Positions 26,560-35,191 are shown, numbered from the stretch's first letter. The stretch: DNA of 64,000 nt from Mesorhizobium temperatum (GCF_002284575.1 NZ_NPKJ01000058.1:56372-120371); one strand, 5' to 3'. Numbers and translations: made by a program. Notes: generated by a model from the sequence alone, not told the origin.

Positions 26560-27492
26560 TCAGCCTTCCAGCTTTTGCAAATGTTGCTCGAGATAGGGCC
26601 TCAGATGCTGGTGCTGCGACGGCAGCTTCAGCGCCTCGCCGAGATGGGCGGTGTCCTCGTCGCGGTCGAAGCCCGGCTCGTTGGTGGCGACTTCGAACAG
26701 CACGCCGCCCGGCGTGCGGAAATAGATCGCCCAGAAATAGTCACGATCGATCACCGGCGTCACCTGATAGCCGGTGTCGATCAGCGCCTTGCGCACTTCG
26801 AGCTGCTTGGCGCGGTTTTCGACGGCGAAGGCGACGTGGTGGACGGAGCCGGCGCCGAGATCGGCAAAAGCGGCGCCCGGCAGCGATTCGATGTCGACGA
26901 TATTGGCGCCGTTGCCGTTCTTCACCGCCAGCCTTTTTACACTGCCGGATGTGTCGACTTCTTCATAGCCCATGAATTTCAGCAACTCTTCCGTGGCGCC
27001 GCCATCCTTCAGCCTGAGCGACACCGAGTGAAAGCCGCGGATCGCCTCGTCGGAGGGAACATCGCCCTTCGCCCACGGCGTACGGGTGTCGGCCTTGTTC
27101 TCGACCAGCGCAAACCCGTCGCCGTCGGGACCGGCGAAGCCAAGGCGCTTCTCGCCGAAGCTCTCGTCGCGCGAGAGGCCGGCGACGCCCTCATCGGCAA
27201 AACGCTTTTCCCAATAGGCAAGCGTGCCTTCGGGCACCGAATAGATCGTGGTGCCGACTTCGCCGACGCCGTGGCGGCCCTTGCCGATGTTGGGGAACGG
27301 AAAATAGGTCATCACCGAACCGGGCGTGCCGACCTCGTCGGCATAGTAGAGATGGTAGACATCCGGCGCGTCGAAATTGACGGTTTTCTTGACCCGGCGC
27401 AGGCCGAGCCTTTTTGTGAAGAATTCGTTGTTCTGGCGTGCATCCCTGGCCATCGAGGTGACGTGATGCAGGCCCTTGATCTGGTCGAGCAT
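26560..27492 (-). CDS. VOC-type ring-cleaving dioxygenase, MhqO-like
   Basis: ATG 27492 follows AGGAGCAGGAAA. 310 residues in two vicinal-oxygen-chelate halves. The metal ligands appear as His in GLHHVTSM, His in VHHVAFAV and Glu in GVLFEVATNEPGF. Members cleave hydroquinone-type rings with Fe2+. It heads a three-gene operon with a hydrolase and an acetyltransferase. A perfect 8-base inverted repeat at 27604-27630 in its promoter region suggests repression by a MarR-type or similar regulator not encoded next to it. Confidence 0.82.
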   Translation of the reverse strand: MLDQIKGLHHVTSMARDARQNNEFFTKRLGLRRVKKTVNFDAPDVYHLYYADEVGTPGSVMTYFPFPNIGKGRHGVGEVGTTIYSVPEGTLAYWEKRFADEGVAGLSRDESFGEKRLGFAGPDGDGFALVENKADTRTPWAKGDVPSDEAIRGFHSVSLRLKDGGATEELLKFMGYEEVDTSGSVKRLAVKNGNGANIVDIESLPGAAFADLGAGSVHHVAFAVENRAKQLEVRKALIDTGYQVTPVIDRDYFWAIYFRTPGGVLFEVATNEPGFDRDEDTAHLGEALKLPSQHQHLRPYLEQHLQKLEG

Positions 27493-27603
27493 TTTCCTGC
27501 TCCTTCCCTTGTCCTGTGCGGCCCATGCCGCGCTCCACGCCAATATGAGGACCCGCCGGCCGGCGGCAAAGGCCGCAAACACAGAATGGACTGTGCTCTA
27601 TAA

Positions 27604-27630
27604 GTGAACAATAAGACAATTTTTGTTCAC
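27604..27630. promoter_or_regulatory. palindromic operator between dioxygenase and sulfatase genes
   Basis: GTGAACAA and TTGTTCAC are perfect 8-base arms separated by 11 A/T-rich bases, midway between two divergent genes. Likely a dimeric repressor site; the protein is unknown. Confidence 0.6.
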
Positions 27631-27677
27631 CGTTTCGCGAGCACCTCAGGCTTGCGTCGCCACAAAAATTCGGCTCC

Positions 27678-29288
27678 ATGAGCGGCACGTTTTCAATGAA
27701 GGATACAGCAGTGGTCAGAAAAGACAGACGCCTGAATGTTCTCCTGATCACCTGCGATCAGTGGCGCGGCGACTGCCTGTCGGCGGCAGGCCACAAGGTG
27801 GTGCGGACGCCGAATGCCGACGCGCTCGCCGCCGAGGGGGTATTGTTTCGGCAGCATTATGGCGGCGCGGCGCCCTGCTCGCCGGCACGCGCCTGCCTCT
27901 ACACCGGCCTCTACCAGATGAACAACCGCGTCTGCCGCAACGGCACGCCGCTCGACGCCCGCCACGGCAACATCGCGCTCTCGGCGCGCAGCCTCGGCTA
28001 TGATCCAACGCTGTTCGGCTATACCGACGTATCGCCCGATCCGCGCACGCTGGCGCCGGGCGACCCGCGGCTGAAAAGCTACGAAGGCGTGCTGCCCGGC
28101 TTCACCGCGCGCCAACTCCTGCCGGAGCACCAGAAACCGTGGCTGTCGTGGCTCAAGGCGCGCGGCATTGATAGCGGCGCCGGCTTTCCCGACATCCATC
28201 GCCCAGCGGACGAGCTTGGAGGCACGACCGACAGCGCGGTGACCAACGCGCCGCCCGTCTACTCGAAGGACGAAACCCCAGCCGCTTTCCTGACCGGCGA
28301 ATTCCTCCGCTGGCTTGGCGAACAGGAGCGCGATACACCGTGGTTCGCGCATCTTTCCTTCCTCAGCCCGCATCCGCCGTTCATCGTGCCGGAACCCTAC
28401 AACAGCATGTATGATCCTGCCGAGGGACCGGCTTTCCACCGCGCCGTGAGCTGGCAGGCCGAGGCAGAAAGCCATCCCTACCTTGCCTACAACCTTGACC
28501 TGCAGGAGCGTTCGAATTTCCGCCCCGGTGCCGAGGGCAAGGTGCGCGATTGGGGCGACGACGATTTTGGCCGCATCCGCGCGCTCTATTACGGCATGAT
28601 CTCGGAAGTCGACGCGCAGCTTGGCCGCATCTGGCAGGCGGTCAAGGCAGCGGATGCCTGGGATGACACCATCGTCGTGCTGACCTCCGACCATGCCGAA
28701 ATGATGGGCGACCATTACATGCTGGGCAAGGGCGGCTTCTTCGACGGCAGTTATCATATTCCGCTGATCGTCCGCGACCCGCGTCGCCACAAAGCGGCCG
28801 GGGCCAGCGTCGACCGCTTCACCGAGGCGGTGGACATAGCGCCGACCTTGCTCGATCTGCTTGGCGAGGAAACCCCGCCGCATCTCGACGGACAGTCGCT
28901 GAAGCCGTTCCTGGATGCCGGGGAGCCGGGGAACTGGCGCGAGGCCGCGCATTGGGAGTTCGATTTCCGCTCGGTTGCCGACGGTCATGCCGAGCGCCAT
29001 TTCGGCATCGGTCCGCGCCAATGCAATCTGGCCGTTATCCGCACGAAAGAATTCAAATATGTACATTTCGGCGGCGGCCTGCCGCCGCTGCTGTTCGACC
29101 TGGAGAAGGATCGGGACGAACTAACCAATGTCGCTGCCGACCCGGCCTATCTGCCGGTCCGGCTGGAGCTTGCCGAAAGGCTGCTTGCCTGGCGGGCAGA
29201 ACATCTCGATCAGTCGCTGGCGCTTGCCGAACTGACCGAGGATGGGGTTGCCGGCCACGTCGCAGGCCTGCCACCTTTCCAGTCATGA
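27678..29288 (+). CDS. sulfatase / phosphonate monoester hydrolase family protein
   Basis: 536 residues in the alkaline-phosphatase superfamily. The formylglycine motif CSPARACLYTG near residue 64 has Cys as the residue to be modified. LLITCDQWRGD supplies the N-terminal metal Asp and LTSDHAEMMGDH the second metal site. The order of motifs and the end KEFKYVHFGGGLPPLLFDL closely resemble rhizobial phosphonate monoester hydrolase, which also acts on sulfate esters. GTG 27711 with AAGGA upstream is an alternative start. A strong terminator follows. Confidence 0.8.
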   Translation: MSGTFSMKDTAVVRKDRRLNVLLITCDQWRGDCLSAAGHKVVRTPNADALAAEGVLFRQHYGGAAPCSPARACLYTGLYQMNNRVCRNGTPLDARHGNIALSARSLGYDPTLFGYTDVSPDPRTLAPGDPRLKSYEGVLPGFTARQLLPEHQKPWLSWLKARGIDSGAGFPDIHRPADELGGTTDSAVTNAPPVYSKDETPAAFLTGEFLRWLGEQERDTPWFAHLSFLSPHPPFIVPEPYNSMYDPAEGPAFHRAVSWQAEAESHPYLAYNLDLQERSNFRPGAEGKVRDWGDDDFGRIRALYYGMISEVDAQLGRIWQAVKAADAWDDTIVVLTSDHAEMMGDHYMLGKGGFFDGSYHIPLIVRDPRRHKAAGASVDRFTEAVDIAPTLLDLLGEETPPHLDGQSLKPFLDAGEPGNWREAAHWEFDFRSVADGHAERHFGIGPRQCNLAVIRTKEFKYVHFGGGLPPLLFDLEKDRDELTNVAADPAYLPVRLELAERLLAWRAEHLDQSLALAELTEDGVAGHVAGLPPFQS

Positions 29289-29327
29289 AAAAAGGCCCGC
29301 GCCGTTGCCGGCGCGGGCTTTTTTTCG
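29288..29327. terminator. bidirectional rho-independent terminator
   Basis: GCCCGCGCC-GTTGC-CGGCGCGGGC is flanked by A-rich sequence on the left and TTTTTTT on the right, so it can end both the sulfatase transcript and the convergent PRC-barrel transcript. Confidence 0.85.
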
Positions 29328-29340
29328 TCGTTAGAGCGAA

Positions 29341-30798
29341 TTACCGCATCATCATGCGCTGCTCGTCGCGCTTCTCTGCATAGGTGCCCTTGTCGTAGGC
29401 GACCTGCGCCTCGAGCTGCTCCTTGGTGAAGTTCGTGTAGAGATAGCGGTTGCCATCCTTGTCGGTCATGAATTTAAGGTTGTCCATGCCGACCGCCACT
29501 TCCTTCTCGCCAACGCCGAGGAAACCGCCGACGTCGATGATGACGGCGTCGACCTTCTTGTCGCCCGTCAGCACGACGTCACCAATCTCACCGACGTTGA
29601 CATCATTGGCGCCATAGACGGTGGTTCCAACCAAATCCTCGGACCGGATTTCGTTGATCGGCATTTCGGTCAGCGCCGACTTGTCGATCGCCGCGGTCTG
29701 CGTCTGGTCGGGGGCTGCGGCGTCAGGCGTTGCTGCTGGAGCCTCGGCTGTCTTGTCCATTGGAGCCGGAGCAGCGGTGTCAGGCGTTGCCGCCGGGGCC
29801 TGCGCCGTCTTGTCCGCCGGTGCCGGAGCAGCGGGTTCAGGCGTTGCCGCCGGAGCTTCCGCGGTCTTCTCCGCCGGGGCTGGAGTGACAGCAGGGGTGG
29901 TGGTCACCGGCGCCGGCGTCGCCGCGTCAGTCGATGCGGTTGTCGCCGGGGCGGGATCATAGGGCTCGCGGTTGAACTCCGGCAACGCCTCCAGACCCTC
30001 CCTCGTGGTCTCGGCTACCAGCCAGCGATCGCCATCCCTCTCAGCCCACTTGGCCTTGTCGAACTGATAGGCGACATTCTTTTCGCCAATCTCAAGGAAG
30101 CCGCCGACGCCAATGATCAGCGACTCGGCCTTGCCATCCTTGGCCAGGACGATGTCGTTCACGTCACCGATGTTTTGAGCGTCGTCGCCGGTGCCGTTGT
30201 AGACGGTCTCACCGATGATGTTGGTGGCAAGGTTGCCATCGGCGCGCTTCACGGGTTCGGCCGGAACCGGTTCGACCGGAGCCGCCGGAGCATTCTGTGC
30301 GGTGGTATCGGTCGTGCCAGAAGGGGCTGGAGGAGCCGTGGCCGTGGTGTCGGTGGCCGCAGGAACCGGATCGTAAGGCCTGCGGTCGAAGTCCGGCTGA
30401 GCCATCAACTCATCCTTTGTGGTTTGGGCAATCAGCCAGCGGTCGCCATTCCGTTCGGCCCATTGCAGCTTGCTGTAGTCGAAAGTGACATTCTTGGCGC
30501 CGACGCCAAGAAAGCCGCCGACACCGATGACGACGGATTTTGCCTGACCGTTTTCATCGAAGACGACATCGCTGACATTGCCGATGTTCTCGGCATCGTC
30601 GCCTGTGCCATTATAGACCGATTCACCGACGATGTTGGTCATCAGGCTGCCCTCGGCGCGCGCAACGGGAGTCGCCGGAGCTGTATCCTGAACTGCCGGG
30701 TCCTGCGTCGGCGCCGGAGTTGTGGTCGACTGCGCATAAGCACCGGTCGCAAGCAAAGCTGCGAGTGCGGTGGTGGTTAAAAGGGTGCGGATCATCAT
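29341..30798 (-). CDS. exported protein with three PRC-barrel modules
   Basis: Start at ATG 30798, preceded by GAGGAGAG. About 485 residues with a signal peptide ending TGAYAQ. Modules one and two are near copies (ESVYNGTGDDAENIGNVSDVV and ETVYNGTGDDAQNIGDVNDIV, each with IGVGGFL); the third (TTVYGANDVNVGEIGDVVL, IDVGGFLGVG) has diverged. Between modules two and three lies an Ala/Pro/Thr-rich linker with three near-identical ~20-residue repeats (AEAPAATPEPAAPAPADKT type). Probably periplasmic, possibly anchored to the envelope. An exact EcfG-type promoter lies upstream, so it is a likely stress gene. Confidence 0.8.
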   Translation of the reverse strand: MMIRTLLTTTALAALLATGAYAQSTTTPAPTQDPAVQDTAPATPVARAEGSLMTNIVGESVYNGTGDDAENIGNVSDVVFDENGQAKSVVIGVGGFLGVGAKNVTFDYSKLQWAERNGDRWLIAQTTKDELMAQPDFDRRPYDPVPAATDTTATAPPAPSGTTDTTAQNAPAAPVEPVPAEPVKRADGNLATNIIGETVYNGTGDDAQNIGDVNDIVLAKDGKAESLIIGVGGFLEIGEKNVAYQFDKAKWAERDGDRWLVAETTREGLEALPEFNREPYDPAPATTASTDAATPAPVTTTPAVTPAPAEKTAEAPAATPEPAAPAPADKTAQAPAATPDTAAPAPMDKTAEAPAATPDAAAPDQTQTAAIDKSALTEMPINEIRSEDLVGTTVYGANDVNVGEIGDVVLTGDKKVDAVIIDVGGFLGVGEKEVAVGMDNLKFMTDKDGNRYLYTNFTKEQLEAQVAYDKGTYAEKRDEQRMMMR

Positions 30799-30873
30799 AA
30801 TCTCTCCTCGTGCGTTATTCATTCACGCCACGAGCCGCCGGGTGGGAGATTGGTCGCGGCGTTACATATTCAC

Positions 30874-30898
30874 AACGTCGTGACCGCGCCGTTGTTCC
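30874..30898 (-). promoter_or_regulatory. EcfG-type promoter for the PRC-barrel gene
   Basis: On the minus strand GGAAC (30898-30894), exactly 16 bases, then CGTT (30877-30874), the general stress sigma factor consensus. About 70 bases of leader to the start codon. Confidence 0.7.
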
Positions 30899-30993
30899 GA
30901 CACCATGGCGAGCGTCGTGAAAAAACCACCCGAATCGCGCTCAATCATGCGTTCGGCCGGTGAGATTCGCTCCTGTATTTTCGTCAGAGCTGC

Positions 30994-31018
30994 GGAACTT
31001 TTTTTCAGCCGCCCCGTT
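30994..31018 (+). promoter_or_regulatory. EcfG-type promoter for the lipid kinase gene
   Basis: GGAAC at 30994-30998, 16 bases, CGTT at 31015-31018. The coding start at 31089 lies about 70 bases downstream, which supports the short form of the protein. Confidence 0.7.
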
Positions 31019-31088
31019 CCAGCCTGTGGCTGGGTCTGTCTTGGCCGATGATTATCCAATGGTTGGCAAGAAAAAACGGAGCGGGGGG

Positions 31089-32009
31089 ATGCGATTTGCG
31101 GCGGTGCTGAACCAGGAGGGCGGCACCCTGCGTACGATTGATCTTTCCGCCTTCACGGACCGGATGCGCCAGACGTTGGAGGCAGCAGGTCACTCCATCG
31201 ATATCGACATCGTTGCCGGCAAGGACATCGTCGCAACGCTGGACCGCTTCGCTTCGAAGCACAGCGTCGACATTGTGCTGGCCGGCGGCGGCGACGGCAC
31301 CATTTCGGCCGCGGCGGCTCGGTTAATGGGCAGGAAGAAGGCACTTGCCATTTTGCCGGCTGGCACGATGAACCTGTTCGCGCGCGGGCTCGGCATCCCA
31401 CAGACCCTGGACGCGGCCGTGAAATCGTTTGCCGACGGCGAGGTGATCGCAGTCGATATGGCAACCGCCAACGGCAAGCCATTCGTGCATCAGTTCTCGA
31501 TCGGCATGCATGCCAGGATGGTTCAGCTTCGCCAGACTATGGAGTTTGGCTCGCGGTTGGGAAAGATGCGGGCTTCAGTGAAGGCTGCCTGGGCAGCGAT
31601 CAACAACCCGTCGGCAATGGAGGTGACGCTGACCATCGGCGAAACCGAGATCGTGACGCGCACCACCGGCATCGGCATCACCAACAATCTGTTCGGTGAG
31701 GGTCACCTGCCCTATGCCGACAATCCCGCCGGCGGCGTGCTCGGCATCTATGTCACGGTGGCGCGGCGGCGTGGCGAACTGGTCAAGGTCCTCTTCGACA
31801 TGGCGCGCGGCAAATGGCGCGACAGTGAACATGTGGAAATCCACCAAGCTGACCGGGCCGTTTTGAAAGTCCACTCGGCTGCGAAGAAATTCCGCGCCGT
31901 CATGGACGGCGAACTGGTCAGGCTTGACCGCGAAACGACGATCGAAATTCATCCTGGCGCGCTGTACGTTCTCGTCCCGGCGCGCGCCGTCCAAGCGAAG
32001 GCAGCGTGA
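31089..32009 (+). CDS. diacylglycerol/lipid kinase family protein
   Basis: Start taken at ATG 31089 after GCGGGGGG, giving 306 residues; in-frame starts upstream would lie on or before the promoter. VLAGGGDGTISAAAARLMG is the nucleotide-binding GGDGT motif of DagK/YegS kinases, followed by ILPAGTMNLFARGLGIP, the conserved PxGT(x)N segment. The C-terminal beta-domain ends with MDGELVRL, also typical. It phosphorylates a lipid at the membrane. An EcfG-type promoter upstream links it to general stress. Confidence 0.82.
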   Translation: MRFAAVLNQEGGTLRTIDLSAFTDRMRQTLEAAGHSIDIDIVAGKDIVATLDRFASKHSVDIVLAGGGDGTISAAAARLMGRKKALAILPAGTMNLFARGLGIPQTLDAAVKSFADGEVIAVDMATANGKPFVHQFSIGMHARMVQLRQTMEFGSRLGKMRASVKAAWAAINNPSAMEVTLTIGETEIVTRTTGIGITNNLFGEGHLPYADNPAGGVLGIYVTVARRRGELVKVLFDMARGKWRDSEHVEIHQADRAVLKVHSAAKKFRAVMDGELVRLDRETTIEIHPGALYVLVPARAVQAKAA

Positions 32010-32038
32010 TGCAGCTCGGCACAGTCGATCGGATAGCT

Positions 32039-32239
32039 TCAGCCTTTGGGAATCTCGCCCTGTTCGTCCCTGGGAAGCTCGCCCTGTTCGGTTGTCGACG
32101 TCTTGTCTATCATGTTGCCGTAAATCTCCGCGATGCCCCAGGCGATAAACGCCAACAGCAGCGCGGCGATCAAGATACGGAAAGTATGCCACCCCCAGCG
32201 TCCCTGGCGGGCTTTGTCTTCAGGAACGATCCTGGGCAT
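32039..32239 (-). CDS. small single-span membrane protein, 66 residues
   Basis: A basic N-terminus (MPRIVPEDKARQGRWGW), one membrane span (ILIAALLLAFIAWGIAEIYG) and a short polar tail. No family recognised. An exact EcfG-type promoter lies 95-120 bases upstream, which supports it being a real, stress-induced gene. Convergent with the lipid kinase gene. Confidence 0.6.
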   Translation of the reverse strand: MPRIVPEDKARQGRWGWHTFRILIAALLLAFIAWGIAEIYGNMIDKTSTTEQGELPRDEQGEIPKG

Positions 32240-32253
32240 GATCGGCCTCCATT

Positions 32254-32307
32254 TCGTTTGGCGCCGGCACGTCGTTTAGCGCCGGCAAGTCGTTTGGCGC
32301 CGGCGGG
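32254..32307. repeat. 18-base tandem repeat, three copies
   Basis: Three consecutive units of the form TCGTTT(G/A)GCGCCGGCNNG lie in the leader of the small membrane protein gene, between its promoter and start codon. Few mismatches, so probably a young slippage array. Confidence 0.7.
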
Positions 32308-32332
32308 CGCGGCTGGCAAAACGTGGTTGAGT

Positions 32333-32357
32333 AACGGTTCCTCAAGGCGAAGGTTCC
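32333..32357 (-). promoter_or_regulatory. EcfG-type promoter for the small membrane protein gene
   Basis: Minus strand GGAAC (32357-32353), 16 bases, CGTT (32336-32333). The tandem 18-base repeats fall in the resulting leader. Confidence 0.65.
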
Positions 32358-32403
32358 GGTTTCAGAGCCAGGCAACTGGCCTGGCGCGAATGGCTGCAAC
32401 CCG

Positions 32404-33954
32404 ATGCATTTGGGGGGCCTTGTGGATAGCAGGGTAGAGAAAAAGCCGAATCTGCCGGTCGATGTCCTTAGCGTGATAAGGGCTCAGGATCGGCTTGCGG
32501 TACTGCACGGTCTCGATGCAATCGACACGGCGGCCGATCCTGACTTCGACCATATCAGCGGTCTTGCCGCCGCGGTGATGCAAACGCCCATCGCGCTGGT
32601 GACGCTCGTCGATGTCGAGCGGCAATGGTTCAAGTCCTGTGTCGGCCTGGATGAGACCGAGGCCGCGACCGATACATCTTTCTGCGCCCATGCCATTGCC
32701 GCCGGCGACGAGCCGATGGTGGTGACCGATGCGACCACGGATCCACGTTTCGACGCCAGCCCGCTGGTCACTGGCCAGCACCATGTCCGTTTCTATGCGG
32801 GGGTGGCGATTGTGGTGGCCGGCGCCCGGATCGGCACGCTCTGCGTGCTCGACCGGAAGCCGCGCGCGTCCCCGTCTGCCGCCCAGCTCGAACAATTGAT
32901 GGCGCTCGCCGGCCTCGCCGCCAGCTTGTTCGCATTGAAGGACGCCACTCGCAACGGCGCCAGCATCGCTGCAGCGCTGGCGCGCGAGGAAAAGCGGCGC
33001 GGCATCGCGCTCGATGCCGCCTCGCTCGCAAGCTGGGCATGGGATATCCACACCGATGTGATCGAATGCGATGTCCGGTTGTCCGAGCTGTTCGGCCTGC
33101 CGCGCTCGAACCGGCTGAGGGCGCGCGATATCCTTGCCGCCATCGACCCGCGTGATGTCTACCAGACCGAGACGCGCTTTCGTGACGCGCTGACCGGCGG
33201 CGACGATTATTTTGGCGAATACCGCGTCAAGGGCTTCACTCCGCCGCGCTGGCTCGCTACGCGCGGCCGTGTCATCGAGCGCGACGGCGACGGCAAGCCG
33301 ACGCTGATCTTCGGCGTCAATTACGACATCACCGATCGCAAGCTCGGCGACGAGCGGCAACGTCTCCTGCTGCGCGAGCTGAACCATCGCGTCAAGAACA
33401 CGCTGGCGACCGTGCAGGCGCTGGCGACGCAGACCGTTCGCCATGCCCGCCAGCCGAGCGATTTCCTCGAAGCCTTCAGCGCCAGGCTTCAGGCGCTGGG
33501 CGCCGCCCACAGCCTGCTGTCCGACCGCGAGTGGCGCGGTATCGGCATTCGCGAACTCGTCCAGATCGAGGTCAAGCCGTTCGACACCGCCGAACGGCCG
33601 CGCATGACGATCTCGGGCGCCGACCTGCTGCTTTCGCCCGACCAGGCAGTCGGGCTTGGCCTGATCCTGCATGAACTGGCCAGCAATGCGCTGCAATACG
33701 GATCGCTATCGACGGCTTCGGGAAAGGTCGATCTCGACTGGCAGGCACAGGGCCGGAAAGGCGCACGGCGCCTGGTGCTGACCTGGCGCGAAAGCGGCGG
33801 GCCTGAAGTTGCCTCGCCCGAACGCCACGGCTTCGGCTCGATCCTGATCCGCCGCAGCCTGGCCAAGGTCATCTCCAGCGAAGTGACCCACGAATTCCGG
33901 CCGGAAGGCGTGTTCGCCGAAATATCGATGCCGCTGGAGGATCTGCCGAAGTGA
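32404..33954 (+). CDS. HWE-type sensor histidine kinase with GAF and PAS domains
   Basis: 516 residues without membrane spans. A GAF domain covers about residues 35-175, a PAS domain about 205-315 (ASLASWAWDIHTDVIECDVR to GVNYDITDRK), and the kinase core begins at LLLRELNHRVKNTLATVQALA with the phospho-acceptor His. The ATPase N-box HELASNALQYGSLS and WRESGGP are HWE features. Such kinases commonly donate phosphate to PhyR, whose gene is 2.6 kb away; this one is a candidate sensor for the stress pathway. Confidence 0.85.
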   Translation: MHLGGLVDSRVEKKPNLPVDVLSVIRAQDRLAVLHGLDAIDTAADPDFDHISGLAAAVMQTPIALVTLVDVERQWFKSCVGLDETEAATDTSFCAHAIAAGDEPMVVTDATTDPRFDASPLVTGQHHVRFYAGVAIVVAGARIGTLCVLDRKPRASPSAAQLEQLMALAGLAASLFALKDATRNGASIAAALAREEKRRGIALDAASLASWAWDIHTDVIECDVRLSELFGLPRSNRLRARDILAAIDPRDVYQTETRFRDALTGGDDYFGEYRVKGFTPPRWLATRGRVIERDGDGKPTLIFGVNYDITDRKLGDERQRLLLRELNHRVKNTLATVQALATQTVRHARQPSDFLEAFSARLQALGAAHSLLSDREWRGIGIRELVQIEVKPFDTAERPRMTISGADLLLSPDQAVGLGLILHELASNALQYGSLSTASGKVDLDWQAQGRKGARRLVLTWRESGGPEVASPERHGFGSILIRRSLAKVISSEVTHEFRPEGVFAEISMPLEDLPK

Positions 33955-33963
33955 CGGCTCGAC

Positions 33964-34032
33964 CATGATCCCGAACCGAAGGTCCGCGTCAGCGAAAAGT
34001 GGAGCCCGGTTTTCGGATAAGATGTGGTCAAA
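33964..34032 (+). repeat. intergenic repeat element, copy A
   Basis: The first ~39 bases (CATGATCCCGAACCGAAGG onward) match the complement of a second copy at 42782-42851 at 37 of 39 positions, and the rest is similar. It begins a few bases after the kinase stop. See the second copy for its inverted ends. Confidence 0.75.
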
Positions 34033-34054
34033 CAACAAGAAGAATCGCTTCGAA

Positions 34055-34519
34055 CTATTTCGCTTCGCCGGCATCCGGATCGTCGGCATCGGGCTTCACG
34101 TTCTCGCGGTAGATGGCGTAGGCGGCGAGTGCAATCGCCGGGCCGAGTAGGGTGCCCAGGCCGCCTTTCCCCTTGAGTAGCGCCGGCAGCACGGCGAGCG
34201 CGGCCGTGATGCCGACCGCCTTCATATCGGCTTGGCGCCTCCGCGCCCGGCGTCGGGCGCGCGCGCCGGCCGACAGCTGATGGAAGAGCAGGAGAAGCCC
34301 TGCGATCACCAGGAGGCCGACCCCGAAACCAAGGCAGGCTGCCATCGGCCCATAGAGACCCGCCACCCAGATATAGGCCGCTCCGACGAGGAAACCGACG
34401 CCGCACAGTGCGGCAAGTGCTGCGAGCGCATAGACGATTGCAGCCGTGCGCGCGCGGCGCATGGCTGCAAGGGCTTCACCCGAGGCGAGGCCCGAGATCA
34501 ACGATGCCAGCATTCCCAT
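34055..34519 (-). CDS. holin-like membrane protein
   Basis: 154 residues with two adjacent N-terminal spans (AAIVYALAALAALCGVGFLVGAA and MAACLGFGVGLLVIAGLLLL), a very basic loop (ARARRRARRRQ) and a third hydrophobic segment near the C-terminus. The pattern resembles the phage-holin-3 superfamily that is paired with DUF883-type proteins in many proteobacteria. It follows the DUF883-like gene by 12 bases, so the two form an operon under an EcfG-type promoter. Confidence 0.65.
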   Translation of the reverse strand: MGMLASLISGLASGEALAAMRRARTAAIVYALAALAALCGVGFLVGAAYIWVAGLYGPMAACLGFGVGLLVIAGLLLLFHQLSAGARARRRARRRQADMKAVGITAALAVLPALLKGKGGLGTLLGPAIALAAYAIYRENVKPDADDPDAGEAK

Positions 34520-34531
34520 CTGGGCTGAGGC

Positions 34532-34858
34532 TTAGCGGCGCGCGAGAAGCGCGAACAGAAAGCCGACGCCTGCCGCGATCGCCAGCGACGTCACCGGCTT
34601 TTCGCGCACGCTCGCCACCACTTGCGCTTCGAGGTCCTTGGCGTTGCTGCGCAGGGTATCGAAGGCTGCTTCGCCCTGGGCGCGCAATTGCTCGACACCT
34701 TCGGTCGCGGCGCGGCGGGCCGTCCCGTAACCATGTTCACCGGTCTTGGCCAATTGCTTGGTGAGTTTTTCGATATCGGCTTTTAATTGCCTGATGTCGG
34801 CCTCCAGATCCGAATCCCCCCGGCTTGCGTTCGCGGCCTTTCCTGCGGCAGTCGCCAT
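34532..34858 (-). CDS. DUF883/ElaB-YqjD-like membrane-anchored protein
   Basis: 108 residues. A long amphipathic helix with heptad character (LEADIRQLKADIEKLTKQLAK) ends in a C-terminal membrane anchor, VTSLAIAAGVGFLFALLARR, the typical DUF883 ending. E. coli relatives bind ribosomes in stationary phase; whether that holds here is unknown. An exact EcfG-type promoter lies 30-50 bases upstream of the start. Confidence 0.75.
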   Translation of the reverse strand: MATAAGKAANASRGDSDLEADIRQLKADIEKLTKQLAKTGEHGYGTARRAATEGVEQLRAQGEAAFDTLRSNAKDLEAQVVASVREKPVTSLAIAAGVGFLFALLARR

Positions 34859-34885
34859 TGCTTAACTCCTTGCTTCTTGGCTCCA

Positions 34886-34910
34886 AACGCTCGATACACG
34901 CCAAGGTTCC
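34886..34910 (-). promoter_or_regulatory. EcfG-type promoter for the DUF883-like operon
   Basis: Minus strand GGAAC (34910-34906), 16 bases, CGTT (34889-34886). Its -35 is six bases from the -35 of a divergent EcfG-like promoter. Confidence 0.7.
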
Positions 34911-34916
34911 GAAATC

Positions 34917-34941
34917 GGAACGAGGTCCATGAAAGGGTGTT
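34917..34941 (+). promoter_or_regulatory. probable EcfG-type promoter toward the single-domain response regulator
   Basis: GGAAC at 34917-34921, 16 bases, TGTT at 34938-34941, one mismatch in the -10. Back to back with the previous promoter (GGTTCC-GAAATC-GGAAC). The leader to GTG 35192 would be about 240 bases. Confidence 0.5.
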
Positions 34942-35077
34942 TCGGCGTATGAGTCCAGCTCGACTCGAGCATCCCGGGATCGGCGTCAGATCAGCGGCCG
35001 GCGATCCTCGCTCAACCTCTCCCAGCGAGGTGAGCTTTCGTCAAGGATCGAGGTTCCGTCGTCTGCGACCGGCATGC

Positions 35078-35127
35078 CTTTAGATGACAGGATGCCAAAT
35101 AACTTTAGATGACAGGAAGCCAAATAG
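35078..35127. repeat. 25-base tandem duplication
   Basis: Two consecutive 25-base units beginning CTTTAGATGACAGGA, identical at 23 of 25 positions, in the leader of the response regulator gene. Confidence 0.75.
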
Positions 35128-35191
35128 AGACCATGACTCCTCTGTTCCCTGCGCTTCCCCTTTTCCCCGCGCTCCACGGAGACATTGCCAC

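Noticed and set aside
27693..29066. 457-codon minus-strand frame
   Set aside because: Antisense to the sulfatase-family gene, whose motifs are complete.
34950..35083. 44-codon frame MSPARLEHPG after the 34.9 kb promoter
   Set aside because: Would be almost leaderless, lacks a ribosome binding site and has no recognisable features.
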